From contig CALGBV010000064.1 in NCBI GenBank assembly GCA_937884015.1, positions 1 to 7,355 of the forward strand: DNA of 7,355 nucleotides. The letters are read 5' to 3'. Shown here one piece after another: positions 1-5,947 of the stretch (within the stretch, counting starts at the first letter, position 1; each line of letters begins with the position of its first letter). The position numbers were made by a program, and so were the translations under genes. The DNA comes from an uncultured Bacteroidales bacterium (lineage in GTDB: Bacteria; Bacteroidota; Bacteroidia; Bacteroidales; F082). The notes beneath the pieces are model-generated. The model did no database searches. It had not been told where the DNA came from and saw only the letters and a program-made list of their open reading frames with translations.

Positions 1-725
1 GTGAGTCGGCGCTCCGTGGAATCAACCTGACCGTAGAGCACGGGGATTACGTCCTCCTTTGCGGGGAATCCGGATGCGGGAAAACCACTTTGGGCAGAAG
101 CATCCTCCGCCTGATCGAGCCCTCACAAGGCGAAATCATTTACAAAGGAAAGGACATACGGCTTTTGAAAACAAACGAAATGCGCGAACTCCGGAAAGAG
201 ATACAGATTATATTTCAAGATCCCTATTCTTCTTTGAATCCGCGATTTACTGCAGGGATGGCAATCATGGAACCCATGAAACTGCATCGCGTTCTTTCCA
301 ACGACAGGGAACGGAAGGATAAAGTGGTGGAACTTCTGGAGCAAGTGGACCTTCAGGCCGATGATTTTTACCATTATCCTCATGAATTTTCCGGAGGCCA
401 ACGGCAACGCATCTGCATTGCGCGCGCCTTGGCGGTCAATCCGAAATTAGTGATTTGCGATGAGTCGGTTTCCGCTTTGGACGTCTCGGTTCAGGCGCAG
501 GTACTCAACCTTTTGAATCGTCTGAAAGAAGAACGGAATCTAACTTACATCTTCATTTCCCACGATTTGAGCGTGGTGCGTTTCATGAGTGACAGGGTTT
601 TGGTCATGTTCAATGGTCAGCCCGTCGAGATGAACGATGCCGATGAACTATTTGAGCATCCGCAAAACGACTACACCAAGAAACTGATTGACGCCTTGCC
701 AGGAAAACGGGCGAATTTTGTATAG
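1..725 (+). CDS. Peptide-type ABC transporter ATP-binding protein, 3' part only
   Basis: This is the last 240 codons of an ABC ATPase gene whose start lies before the window; the frame is read from base 3. In partial numbering, Walker A is GESGCGKTT (21-29), the Q-loop is IFQDPYSSLNP with Gln72, the signature is FSGGQRQR (129-136), Walker B is LVICDE ending in Glu154, and the switch His is 187. The tail EHPQNDYTKKLIDALP matches the short C-terminal segment of oligo/dipeptide importer ATPases (DppF/OppF type). The protein would power peptide or similar uptake from the inner face of the cytoplasmic membrane. The D-E-S-V-S-A-L-D variant, with Ser where Pro is usual, and the DPYSSLNPR stretch are, from knowledge of the family, typical of Bacteroidota proteins in which two ATPase domains are fused in one chain of about 550 residues. 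That a second domain lies upstream is an inference. All catalytic motifs are intact. The substrate is unknown. Confidence 0.93.
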   Translation, partial: ESALRGINLTVEHGDYVLLCGESGCGKTTLGRSILRLIEPSQGEIIYKGKDIRLLKTNEMRELRKEIQIIFQDPYSSLNPRFTAGMAIMEPMKLHRVLSNDRERKDKVVELLEQVDLQADDFYHYPHEFSGGQRQRICIARALAVNPKLVICDESVSALDVSVQAQVLNLLNRLKEERNLTYIFISHDLSVVRFMSDRVLVMFNGQPVEMNDADELFEHPQNDYTKKLIDALPGKRANFV

Positions 726-761
726 CAAGTGGATGGGCGAATTTAGTTTACATATTGAAAA

Positions 762-881
762 CGAGGTCGCGAGACAGCGAGGTCGTGGGAATACGATACA
801 TCGAGGCATTCCGACATCCCGAAGCCTCGCAGCCTCGAAATCCCAAATCCCCGTAGTCTCGCAGCCTCGAAATCCAAATTG
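762..881. repeat. Array of 15 octamers in strict 8-bp register
   Basis: The 120 bases divide exactly into 15 words of 8 bp. CTCGCAGC followed by CTCGAAAT occurs at 826-841 and again at 858-873 (period 32, four words), and CGAGGTCG occurs at 762-769 and 778-785. Words in the left half carry CGAG and words in the right half carry its complement CTCG, so the array can fold on itself: 769-775 pairs with 856-862, 777-782 with 825-830, and 802-807 with 824-829. It fills most of the spacer between the ABC ATPase and the DIP1984-family gene. It resembles short tandemly repeated repetitive sequence. No function can be read from it. Confidence 0.8.
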
Positions 882-886
882 AAGTT

Positions 887-894
887 TAATTTTG
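887..894 (+). promoter_or_regulatory. Candidate -7 promoter element (TAnnTTTG)
   Basis: TAATTTTG fits the Bacteroidota -7 consensus TAnnTTTG at all fixed positions. It lies 32 bp before the ATG of the DIP1984-family gene, which would give a leader of roughly 25 nt. No clear -33 TTG-type element is visible at the usual distance upstream, because that DNA belongs to the octamer array. It is therefore a candidate only. Confidence 0.35.
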
Positions 895-926
895 AACAGT
901 TACTTAAATAATTAAAAATCAAATAG

Positions 927-1379
927 ATGAAATTAGCAACAGCATTATCACAAAGAGCAGATTTGCAAAGCAGAATCGCTGAAATCGGCACTCGTTTAAA
1001 TAATAATGCCAAGGTTCAAGAAGGCGAAAAACCTGCCGAGGAACCGGAAGCCTTATTGAAAGAACTGAACGGTATGTTGGCCTCATTGGAAGACCTAATG
1101 ACACGCATCAACTTGACCAACAGTAAGACTTTAGTCGATGGAAAAACCCTCACCGAACTACTTGCTCACCGCGATTGTCTCAACAACCGTCTTCAAATTA
1201 TGCGTAAGTTTCTAGACACCGCCAGTTGCAAAGTGGACCGTTATTCCAGAACAGAAATCAAGATAGTCAACACTGTGAATGTCACCGAATTACAGAAAGA
1301 TGTCGACCGAATCTCCAAAGAATTGCGGGAAACGGACGAACAGATACAAGCATTGAATTGGACTACCGATTTGATGTAA
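927..1379 (+). CDS. DIP1984 family protein (function unknown; sometimes labelled septicolysin)
   Basis: This complete 150-residue protein is mostly charged and helical, with no signal peptide or membrane segment, so it is probably cytoplasmic. It matches the DIP1984 family by start (MKLATAL..RADLQ), NNAKVQEGE (26-34), INLTNSKT (61-68), DRYSRTEIK (104-112) and the C-terminal IQALNWTT (140-147). Its length is usual for the family. Residues 40-65 and 117-142 look like coiled-coil helices. Some databases call the family septicolysin, but nothing here suggests a secreted toxin and no biochemical role is established to my knowledge. The ATG is preceded by A/T-rich DNA without a Shine-Dalgarno site, as expected for this phylum. 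The gene stands alone between the upstream ABC gene (201 bp away) and the convergent regulator gene, so neighbours give no clue to its job. Confidence 0.88.
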   Translation: MKLATALSQRADLQSRIAEIGTRLNNNAKVQEGEKPAEEPEALLKELNGMLASLEDLMTRINLTNSKTLVDGKTLTELLAHRDCLNNRLQIMRKFLDTASCKVDRYSRTEIKIVNTVNVTELQKDVDRISKELRETDEQIQALNWTTDLM

Positions 1380-1609
1380 GCGACTTGGTGTAGTCGGGCA
1401 GGGTGGGTGTGATCTCCCGCAATTGAGAATGAATTGCAAACACGATCGTACGTTTGATATGTCGGGCGCATATCGCTTTCTTACAAGGCATGCCTAGCAC
1501 GATTCACATGTGCATCCAAACAAATCACAGTAACTACCTTATCACCAACTGCTTGACGAGGGTGGGAAGAGGGAATAAAGATATGAATATGCCTTAGATT
1601 TTGAGTTTA
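1380..1609. other. Convergent intergenic spacer without recognisable gene
   Basis: This 230-bp stretch separates the ends of the DIP1984-family gene and the response regulator gene. Unlike four other spacers and the window's right edge, it has no 7- or 8-bp word array. It holds short inverted repeats: GCAATT/AATTGC (1419-1424 with 1432-1437), GATATG/CATATC (1456-1461 with 1469-1474) and the palindrome AGGCATGCCT (1486-1495). None is followed by a T-run, so no Rho-independent terminator can be called. I see no tRNA fold and no convincing small gene. Confidence 0.5.
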
Positions 1610-2368
1610 TCATTCCGAGAACCAAGTCTTGAACTCGCTGACACGCGCCTTACTGACAATGATTTTTTCAGGCACTTCGACGGTCAGATTCAGCGAAAGC
1701 TTGTTGCCAAACCAAATGGAAATGTCCTTAACCGAACTGCGCGAAATGATATATTGGCGATTGGCGCGGAAAAAAACGGTCGGGTCAAGTTGCCCCATCA
1801 GTTCGTCTAAAGTCTGGTTCATGTAATAATGCCGTCCGTCGAGTGAAATGGCCTTCACGGTTTTCAAATCTATGAAAATGCAGGCTATATTGTTGGTTGC
1901 CAATGGAATGAGTTTGTCTCTTTCGGGAATCAGAAAACAGGTTTTGTATTTTTTTTGCAGCGTTTCCAATTGTGTCACCAGACTTGCCACGTTTTCCTTG
2001 TTGTTGACGGGTTTGGTCAGGGTTTTGAATTTGTTCAGTGCGCGTTCCAAATCGTTTTTGTTGATGGGTTTCAAAAGGTAATCTATGCTGTTGACTTCGA
2101 AGGCTTTGAGGGCATATTCGTCGTAAGCGGTGGTGAACACGACCGGGCAGGTGATGTCGGTTTGCTCGAAAATGGCAAACGATGAACCATCGGCCAAATG
2201 AATGTCGGCAAAAATCAGTTCGGGCATTTCGTGCGATTCAAACCAATCGATGCTTTCCTCGATGGTTTCGAGCACCGCAATGACTTCAATCTGAGCATCA
2301 ATTTCATTGATTAATTTCTGCAAGGCTTGCGCCGCAATGGTTTCGTCTTCTATGATTACTGTTTTCAT
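1610..2368 (-). CDS. LytTR-type response regulator
   Basis: This complete 252-residue DNA-binding response regulator is the likely partner of the adjacent kinase. The receiver domain (about 1-120) has the acidic pair Glu7-Asp8, the phospho-acceptor Asp55 in FADIHLADG, Thr79/Thr80 after beta-4, and Lys100 in LLKP. A Lys/Gln-rich linker (about 120-143) leads to a LytTR DNA-binding domain (about 144-250) with the typical FFRANRQYIIS stretch (199-209). Proteins of this build (LytR/AlgR class) bind direct repeats near promoters; the target here is inferred to be the efflux operon itself or an unlinked gene. The ATG has no Shine-Dalgarno site. The leader begins at once with an octamer array (2377-2449), and 324 bp separate the gene from the kinase, which is unusually far for a cognate pair. 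The linker is encoded partly by a run of eight A (T at 1949-1956). Confidence 0.95.
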   Translation of the reverse strand: MKTVIIEDETIAAQALQKLINEIDAQIEVIAVLETIEESIDWFESHEMPELIFADIHLADGSSFAIFEQTDITCPVVFTTAYDEYALKAFEVNSIDYLLKPINKNDLERALNKFKTLTKPVNNKENVASLVTQLETLQKKYKTCFLIPERDKLIPLATNNIACIFIDLKTVKAISLDGRHYYMNQTLDELMGQLDPTVFFRANRQYIISRSSVKDISIWFGNKLSLNLTVEVPEKIIVSKARVSEFKTWFSE

Positions 2369-2376
2369 TGTTTTGG

Positions 2377-2449
2377 GACTATTTTGACGATTGGACTGTT
2401 TGACTGTTTGACAATTAGACTGTTTGACTTTTAGACAATTGGATTTTTT
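2377..2449. repeat. Octamer array GAC-NN-TT-N next to the regulator start
   Basis: After one 9-bp unit (2377-2385), eight consecutive octamers run from 2386 to 2449. Almost all begin with GAC and carry TT at positions 6-7; GACTGTTT occurs three times (2394, 2402, 2418) and GACAATTR twice (2410, 2434). The last unit, GATTTTTT, is degenerate. The array begins 8 bp upstream of the response-regulator ATG, so it would form most of its proximal leader or promoter region. The words differ from those of the 762-881 array, but the 8-bp register is the same. Confidence 0.8.
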
Positions 2450-2482
2450 ATAACTTTTGGCTTGCGAGCATCTTCAACTTTT

Positions 2483-2501
2483 GGACGCACGCGGTGCGTC
2501 C
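2483..2501. repeat. Palindromic element, 8-bp stem (REP-like)
   Basis: GGACGCAC and GTGCGTCC are perfect inverted copies around a 3-nt GCG loop. Such GC-rich palindromes recur as dispersed intergenic elements in many Bacteroidota and cyanobacterial genomes; membership of a family is inferred from appearance only. It lies between the kinase and regulator genes, and no T-run follows it on the - strand, so it is not a classical terminator. Confidence 0.6.
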
Positions 2502-2511
2502 CTACCTTTAT

Positions 2512-2533
2512 TTGCGAAAGGTGCCGTTCGCAA
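2512..2533. repeat. Inverted repeat, 7-bp stem
   Basis: TTGCGAA (2512-2518) and TTCGCAA (2527-2533) are perfect inverted copies around an 8-nt loop. The right arm can alternatively pair with GCTTGCGA at 2460-2467 (partner TCGCAAGC, 2528-2535), which would enclose the 2483-2501 palindrome. Two mutually exclusive folds are therefore possible in the transcript between kinase and regulator. Confidence 0.5.
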
Positions 2534-2562
2534 GCTCACTTTGCCATTCGCTGTTTTAGGCT

Positions 2563-2587
2563 GCCCTTTCAGGGCGAACACGTGTTC
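2563..2587. repeat. Adjacent hairpin and 12-bp perfect palindrome
   Basis: GCCCT-TTC-AGGGC (2563-2575) forms a 5-bp stem with a 3-nt loop. It is followed directly by GAACACGTGTTC (2576-2587), a perfect 12-bp palindrome that could be a dimer-binding operator or simply part of the palindrome cluster. The first motif resembles a GCCCTGAAAGGGC word that I recall as common between genes of this phylum; I could not verify this. Confidence 0.45.
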
Positions 2588-2600
2588 CGAATCCTTCTTC

Positions 2601-2712
2601 TTTCCTCCTAACTCCTAACTTTTCCACTTTAACACTTTCCTCCTAACTCCTAACTTTAACACTTTCCACTTCTCCACTTTCAGTTTTCCACTTTAACACT
2701 TCCCACTTCCTT
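2601..2712. repeat. Heptamer array overlapping the kinase stop codon
   Basis: Sixteen 7-bp steps cover this stretch. A 20-nt stretch (TTTCCTCCTAACTCCTAACT) occurs at 2601-2620 and exactly again at 2636-2655, 35 bp or five units apart. An 18-nt stretch (TTTTCCACTTTAACACTT) occurs at 2620-2637 and 2684-2701, 64 bp apart, so the register slips by one base in between. Recurring words are CTAACTC, TTCCACT and TTAACAC variants. The array runs through the kinase stop codon (2693-2695) and probably supplies its last codons. Confidence 0.8.
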
Positions 2713-3883
2713 CTAACGGTAAAATCACTTCAAAAACATTTCCGTCATTTGAAATTTTCACTTCCTCGTTCCACATAAGGCGGTAACGCTCGGCGAGATT
2801 CGACAAGCCGATGCCGTTTCCGGTTTCGTCCATGATTTTTGGCTGAATCGGGTTGGACACCTTGATGGTACAATCTCCAGTGGCAATCGTGACTGTCAAC
2901 GGCTGTCTTGCCGAAATCACATTGTGCTTGATGGCGTTTTCTATCAGACCTTGTATGGAAAGTGGTAAAACATTGGAATCGTGATATTTCGCATCAACAT
3001 GAAAATCAAATTTCAGGTTTTCGCCATAGCGGATTTGCATCATGTTGCAATAGGAACGGACACATTTCAGTTCTTCGCTCAACGTGATGATTTCCTTGTT
3101 TTGCAGTGTGTAGCGCAGTACAAACGACAGTTGCTGGATGTAGTTTTCAGCCTTGTCCTTGTCGGTTTCAATCAGCGATTGCAAAGTGTTCAGCGAATTG
3201 AAAAGGAAATGCGGATCCATCTGGCTTTTCAGGGCTTCGTATCTTGTGCTGATGTTTTCGGCTCTAAGTGCTTCGTTTTCAACGGCTATTGTCCTTTGGT
3301 TAAATAATGACCGCAGCAAATGTGAAATCAGGATGACAATGGTCATCAGTGAAAAATCGCGCATCAGGCCATCGCGGACGATTCGGAAAAGGAAAGCCGA
3401 ATTCGGTCTGTGATGTTCGAAAAGCGATGGACCTAACGAGAACGCAATGCTGAGAATGGATGTGATTAATATGGAACCGAAAATCATGAAAGACAATTCG
3501 CTCCATTTCCGTTTGTAGTTGATGCTCATCATTTTACGATTGAACAAAAACAGGACGAAAATCAGCACGAAACTGAATGATGTGAACATCAAAGCGCGGT
3601 CAAAGCGGATGGGTTTTCGGGATTCAGGATTATTGTGTGGTGGCCTTGGTCCAAAATCATTGTCGAAATGCGGTTGATTTTCAGGATGATTGGCTGGCAT
3701 TTCAAGCGTTTCGTGCGTAGCGTGTCGCGATTCGGGCATTTTGTCGGGCGAGAACAGCGATTCGCCAAAATAGAATGCGAGGACAAAAACCAAATGGAAA
3801 GCCACGCTAATGATCAACGAGAAGGCAAGGATTGTCTTCATCGGGAGAAACTGCGAAGCGTCTTTTCTGATGGTTTTATTCAT
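2693..3883 (-). CDS. LytS-type sensor histidine kinase, four membrane segments
   Basis: The start chosen is an ATG at 3883 inside ATGAATAA, giving 396 residues and an 8-nt overlap with the permease stop codon, which suggests translational coupling. An upstream ATG at 3895 would add four residues (20-nt overlap); numbering here uses that longer form of 400. Membrane segments lie near 20-43, 101-118, 134-155 and 181-198. The first extracytoplasmic loop (44-100) is rich in Pro, Met and His (His58, 61, 70, 76, 87), and the second (156-180) contains His161-His162. A short helix leads to the His_kinase (LytS/YehU-type) domain with QMDPHFLFNSLN, phospho-acceptor His229, then the ATPase N-box LIENAIKHN (317-325) and the G-box GNGIGLSNLAER (359-370). 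It should autophosphorylate and pass phosphate to Asp55 of the adjacent LytTR regulator. The final residues (about EGSGKC) and the stop codon lie within a heptamer array. The ligand is unknown. Confidence 0.94.
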   Translation of the reverse strand: MNKTIRKDASQFLPMKTILAFSLIISVAFHLVFVLAFYFGESLFSPDKMPESRHATHETLEMPANHPENQPHFDNDFGPRPPHNNPESRKPIRFDRALMFTSFSFVLIFVLFLFNRKMMSINYKRKWSELSFMIFGSILITSILSIAFSLGPSLFEHHRPNSAFLFRIVRDGLMRDFSLMTIVILISHLLRSLFNQRTIAVENEALRAENISTRYEALKSQMDPHFLFNSLNTLQSLIETDKDKAENYIQQLSFVLRYTLQNKEIITLSEELKCVRSYCNMMQIRYGENLKFDFHVDAKYHDSNVLPLSIQGLIENAIKHNVISARQPLTVTIATGDCTIKVSNPIQPKIMDETGNGIGLSNLAERYRLMWNEEVKISNDGNVFEVILPLEGSGKC

Positions 3884-5096
3884 AGCGCAGAGCATTGATT
3901 GGGTCGGTCTGTGAGGCTTTCAGTGCCGGGAAGAAGCCTGCAATGAGGCCCAAAATGGCGCATGAAACGAATGAAATCACCATCCAGACTGCATTTACGA
4001 CAAACGGCAACGACATGAAAAGCGAGACAATGTAGGATAATCCGACGCCTAAAAGCAAACCTATTATGCCGCCAATCAGACTCAAAATGATGCTTTCGGT
4101 CAGAAACTGCATCAAGATCGCTGCGTTTTTAGCGCCGATTGACATACGAAGGCCGATTTCTTTAGTGCGCTCTGTGACAGTTACATACATGATATTCATA
4201 ATGCCGATACAACCGACGAGCAACGAAATCAAGGCAATGGCAATCAGCACGGTGGTGATGGTTCCCGTCATGGAATTCATCATTTCAAGCATTTCCTGCT
4301 GGGTTCTCACTTCGAAATCATCGGTGCCGTCGGGTTTAATTTTATGGGATTCGCGCAAAATCTGTTCGATTTCGGCCACCGCTGCCTCGGCCACATTCTC
4401 AGATGCCGCCGATGCCACAATCTGCTGAATGTAATCGACACCCAACATACGTTTTTGCACTGTCGAATAAGGCAAAATAATGATGTCGTCCTGGTCTTGT
4501 CCCATGCCGTTTTCGCCTTTTTCTTTCAGTGTTCCGATGACTTTTATGGGCATTGAACCGATTCTGATGTTCTTTCCAATCGGGTCTTCACCTTCGTCAA
4601 ACAGCTCTTCCACAATGGTTTGCCCGATGATGCCGACCTTGGCGTATTTCTTAACATCCTCATCGGTAAAGCACACACCCGTAGCAAGTTCGTACTTTTT
4701 GATTTCCAAAAATTCGGGCGATCCGCCGTAAGCCGTCCCCGACCAGTTTTTGGAGCCGTTCACTAATTGGCCGCTTGCATTGACTAACGGACTAACCATC
4801 GTAATGTTTTTGGCGTTGGCCTTAATCATCTCCACATCCTTCATTTTCAGCGACTGAACGCTGCCGCTACCCATGCTCACGCCGCCACGCCTCATGTTGG
4901 CGCGCATGACCATAATCAGGTTGGTGCCCATGTCCGACAGCTGGTTGGCGGTGCTTTGTTTCAGGCCTTCACCCAAATTGACCACCGCGATGACTGCCGC
5001 GATGCCGATGACAATGCCTAACATGGAAAGCGCCGAGCGCGTCTTGTTGCGTAGCAAGGCTTTCCCCGATATTCTTATGAGATTTAATATGTCCAT
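3876..5096 (-). CDS. MacB-type ABC transporter permease
   Basis: This complete 406-residue inner-membrane permease is of the MacB/FtsX type. One N-terminal membrane segment (about 23-41) is followed by a large extracytoplasmic region (about 42-278, MacB_PCD type) and three C-terminal segments (about 280-303, 333-356, 370-390). Family landmarks are RNKTRSALSMLGIVIGIAAVI (17-37), VTERTKEIGLRMSIGAK (307-323) and the terminal GFFPALKASQTDPINALRYE. The ATPase domain is a separate gene upstream, so this is a split MacB, shorter than the fused E. coli protein of about 650 residues. In this family ATP hydrolysis drives movements of the extracytoplasmic domain that push substrate through the adaptor to an outer-membrane channel. 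It is preceded by a 93-bp gap with a heptamer array and overlaps the kinase gene at its 3' end. A FtsX-like or lipoprotein-release role is less likely given the MacA-type adaptor. The substrate is unknown. Confidence 0.94.
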   Translation of the reverse strand: MDILNLIRISGKALLRNKTRSALSMLGIVIGIAAVIAVVNLGEGLKQSTANQLSDMGTNLIMVMRANMRRGGVSMGSGSVQSLKMKDVEMIKANAKNITMVSPLVNASGQLVNGSKNWSGTAYGGSPEFLEIKKYELATGVCFTDEDVKKYAKVGIIGQTIVEELFDEGEDPIGKNIRIGSMPIKVIGTLKEKGENGMGQDQDDIIILPYSTVQKRMLGVDYIQQIVASAASENVAEAAVAEIEQILRESHKIKPDGTDDFEVRTQQEMLEMMNSMTGTITTVLIAIALISLLVGCIGIMNIMYVTVTERTKEIGLRMSIGAKNAAILMQFLTESIILSLIGGIIGLLLGVGLSYIVSLFMSLPFVVNAVWMVISFVSCAILGLIAGFFPALKASQTDPINALRYE

Positions 5097-5110
5097 TTCT
5101 TAATTAATTA

Positions 5111-5187
5111 GTTATCAGTTTTCGATTATCAGTTATCAGTTGTATGTCGTCACCCCTCACCCATCACCATTAACCCATCACCATTCA
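5111..5187. repeat. Eleven heptamers in unbroken register inside the operon
   Basis: The 77 bases divide exactly into 11 words of 7 bp. The first four (5111-5138) are of the GTTATCA type, and the last five (5153-5187) are of the CCCATCA/CCATTAA type, including exact CCCATCA at 5160 and 5174. The words between form a transition (GTTGTAT, GTCGTCA). The change of word does not break the 7-bp phase. The array fills most of the gap between the ATPase stop and the permease ATG, whereas the junctions on either side of these two genes are 8 nt or less. Confidence 0.8.
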
Positions 5188-5189
5188 TT

Positions 5190-5939
5190 TTAGTAATCAT
5201 TATCCACAGGCAGGGCTTTCAACGCTTCTTCCGCCGATTTCGTTTCCACTTGTTCATCGCGCAGAATGTGTCCGTCGCGCAGGAAAATCGTGCGGTTAGT
5301 GAACACGGCAATATCCGATTCGTGGGTCACGAAAGCGATGGTTTTTCCTTGTTCGTGAAGGTTTTGGAACAGGCTCATGATTTCGTATGAGGTTCGCGTA
5401 TCCAGATTACCTGTGGCTTCGTCGGCCAACACGATGACCGGGTCGTTGACCAAAGCGCGCGCAATGGCCACACGCTGCTGCTGACCTCCCGAAAGCTGGT
5501 TGGGCATGTGTCCCATGCGGTCTTTCAAGCCGACCATTTCCAAGGCGTATTGCGCTTTTTCGCGGCGCTCCTGATGCGATACGAGCGGGTTATAGACCAG
5601 AGGCAGCTCCACATTTTCCAAGGCTGATGTTCTCGGCAGCAAGTTATACGACTGAAACACAAAACCAATTTTGCGGTTGCGGATTTCCGACAACTCGTTT
5701 TTCGTTCTTTGGCGCACCGAAATATTGTCGATGTAATATTCGCCCGATGTGGGTTGGTCGAGACAGCCGAGAATGTTGAGCAAGGTCGATTTTCCACTTC
5801 CCGATGAGCCCATGATGCTCACAAATTCACCTTTTTTGATTTCAAAAGTGAGCCCTTTCAGCGCATGGACTTCCTCGCTGCCAACTACAAAAGTGCGTTT
5901 CAGGTTCTCAACCCTGATGATAGATTGCGTTGTTTCCAT
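5190..5939 (-). CDS. ABC transporter ATP-binding protein, MacB/LolD type
   Basis: This complete 249-residue ATPase has all motifs intact: Walker A GSSGSGKST (44-52), Q-loop Gln96 in FVFQSYNLLP, signature LSGGQQQR (149-156), Walker B VIVLADE with catalytic Glu174, D-loop TGNLD (176-180) and switch His206 in FVTHE. The run SYNLLPRTSALENVELPLVY is typical of the MacB/LolD/FtsE-like exporter group rather than importers. It would sit on the cytoplasmic face and energise the MacB-type permease encoded next. Its ATG lies 8 nt after the adaptor stop codon, so the two are surely co-transcribed. The C-terminal tail (about 225-249) is acidic and poorly conserved. No Shine-Dalgarno site is seen. Confidence 0.95.
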   Translation of the reverse strand: METTQSIIRVENLKRTFVVGSEEVHALKGLTFEIKKGEFVSIMGSSGSGKSTLLNILGCLDQPTSGEYYIDNISVRQRTKNELSEIRNRKIGFVFQSYNLLPRTSALENVELPLVYNPLVSHQERREKAQYALEMVGLKDRMGHMPNQLSGGQQQRVAIARALVNDPVIVLADEATGNLDTRTSYEIMSLFQNLHEQGKTIAFVTHESDIAVFTNRTIFLRDGHILRDEQVETKSAEEALKALPVDNDY

Positions 5940-5947
5940 AAACCGAA

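Noticed and set aside
59..407. Overlapping frames within the first ABC gene on both strands
   Set aside because: They lie over the Walker A to Q-loop region of a clear ATPase and encode no recognisable protein.
762..881. CRISPR array
   Set aside because: The units are only 7-8 bp and abut one another without unique spacers of 30 bp or so. No cas gene is present. The same applies to the four other arrays.
743..1012. Open frame on the - strand covering the octamer array, with a repetitive peptide (RLRGFG type)
   Set aside because: The repeat in the peptide is only the 8-bp array read in frame (three words equal eight codons), and the frame runs antisense into the DIP1984-family gene.
1382..1437. 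Rho-independent terminator after the DIP1984-family gene
   Set aside because: The available stems are short and not followed by a T-run.
1380..1609. tRNA or small RNA gene in the convergent spacer
   Set aside because: No acceptor/T-arm pattern (GTTCRANNC) and no long stem was found. The inverted repeats are 6 bp or shorter.
2369..2692. Insertion sequence or MITE between kinase and regulator
   Set aside because: There is no transposase fragment, no pair of terminal inverted repeats bounding the spacer and no target-site duplication that I could see. The content is repeats and small palindromes.
3300..3786. Alternative frames opposite or within the kinase gene, one His-rich
   Set aside because: They overlap the membrane-segment coding of the kinase, have no independent start context and no family likeness.
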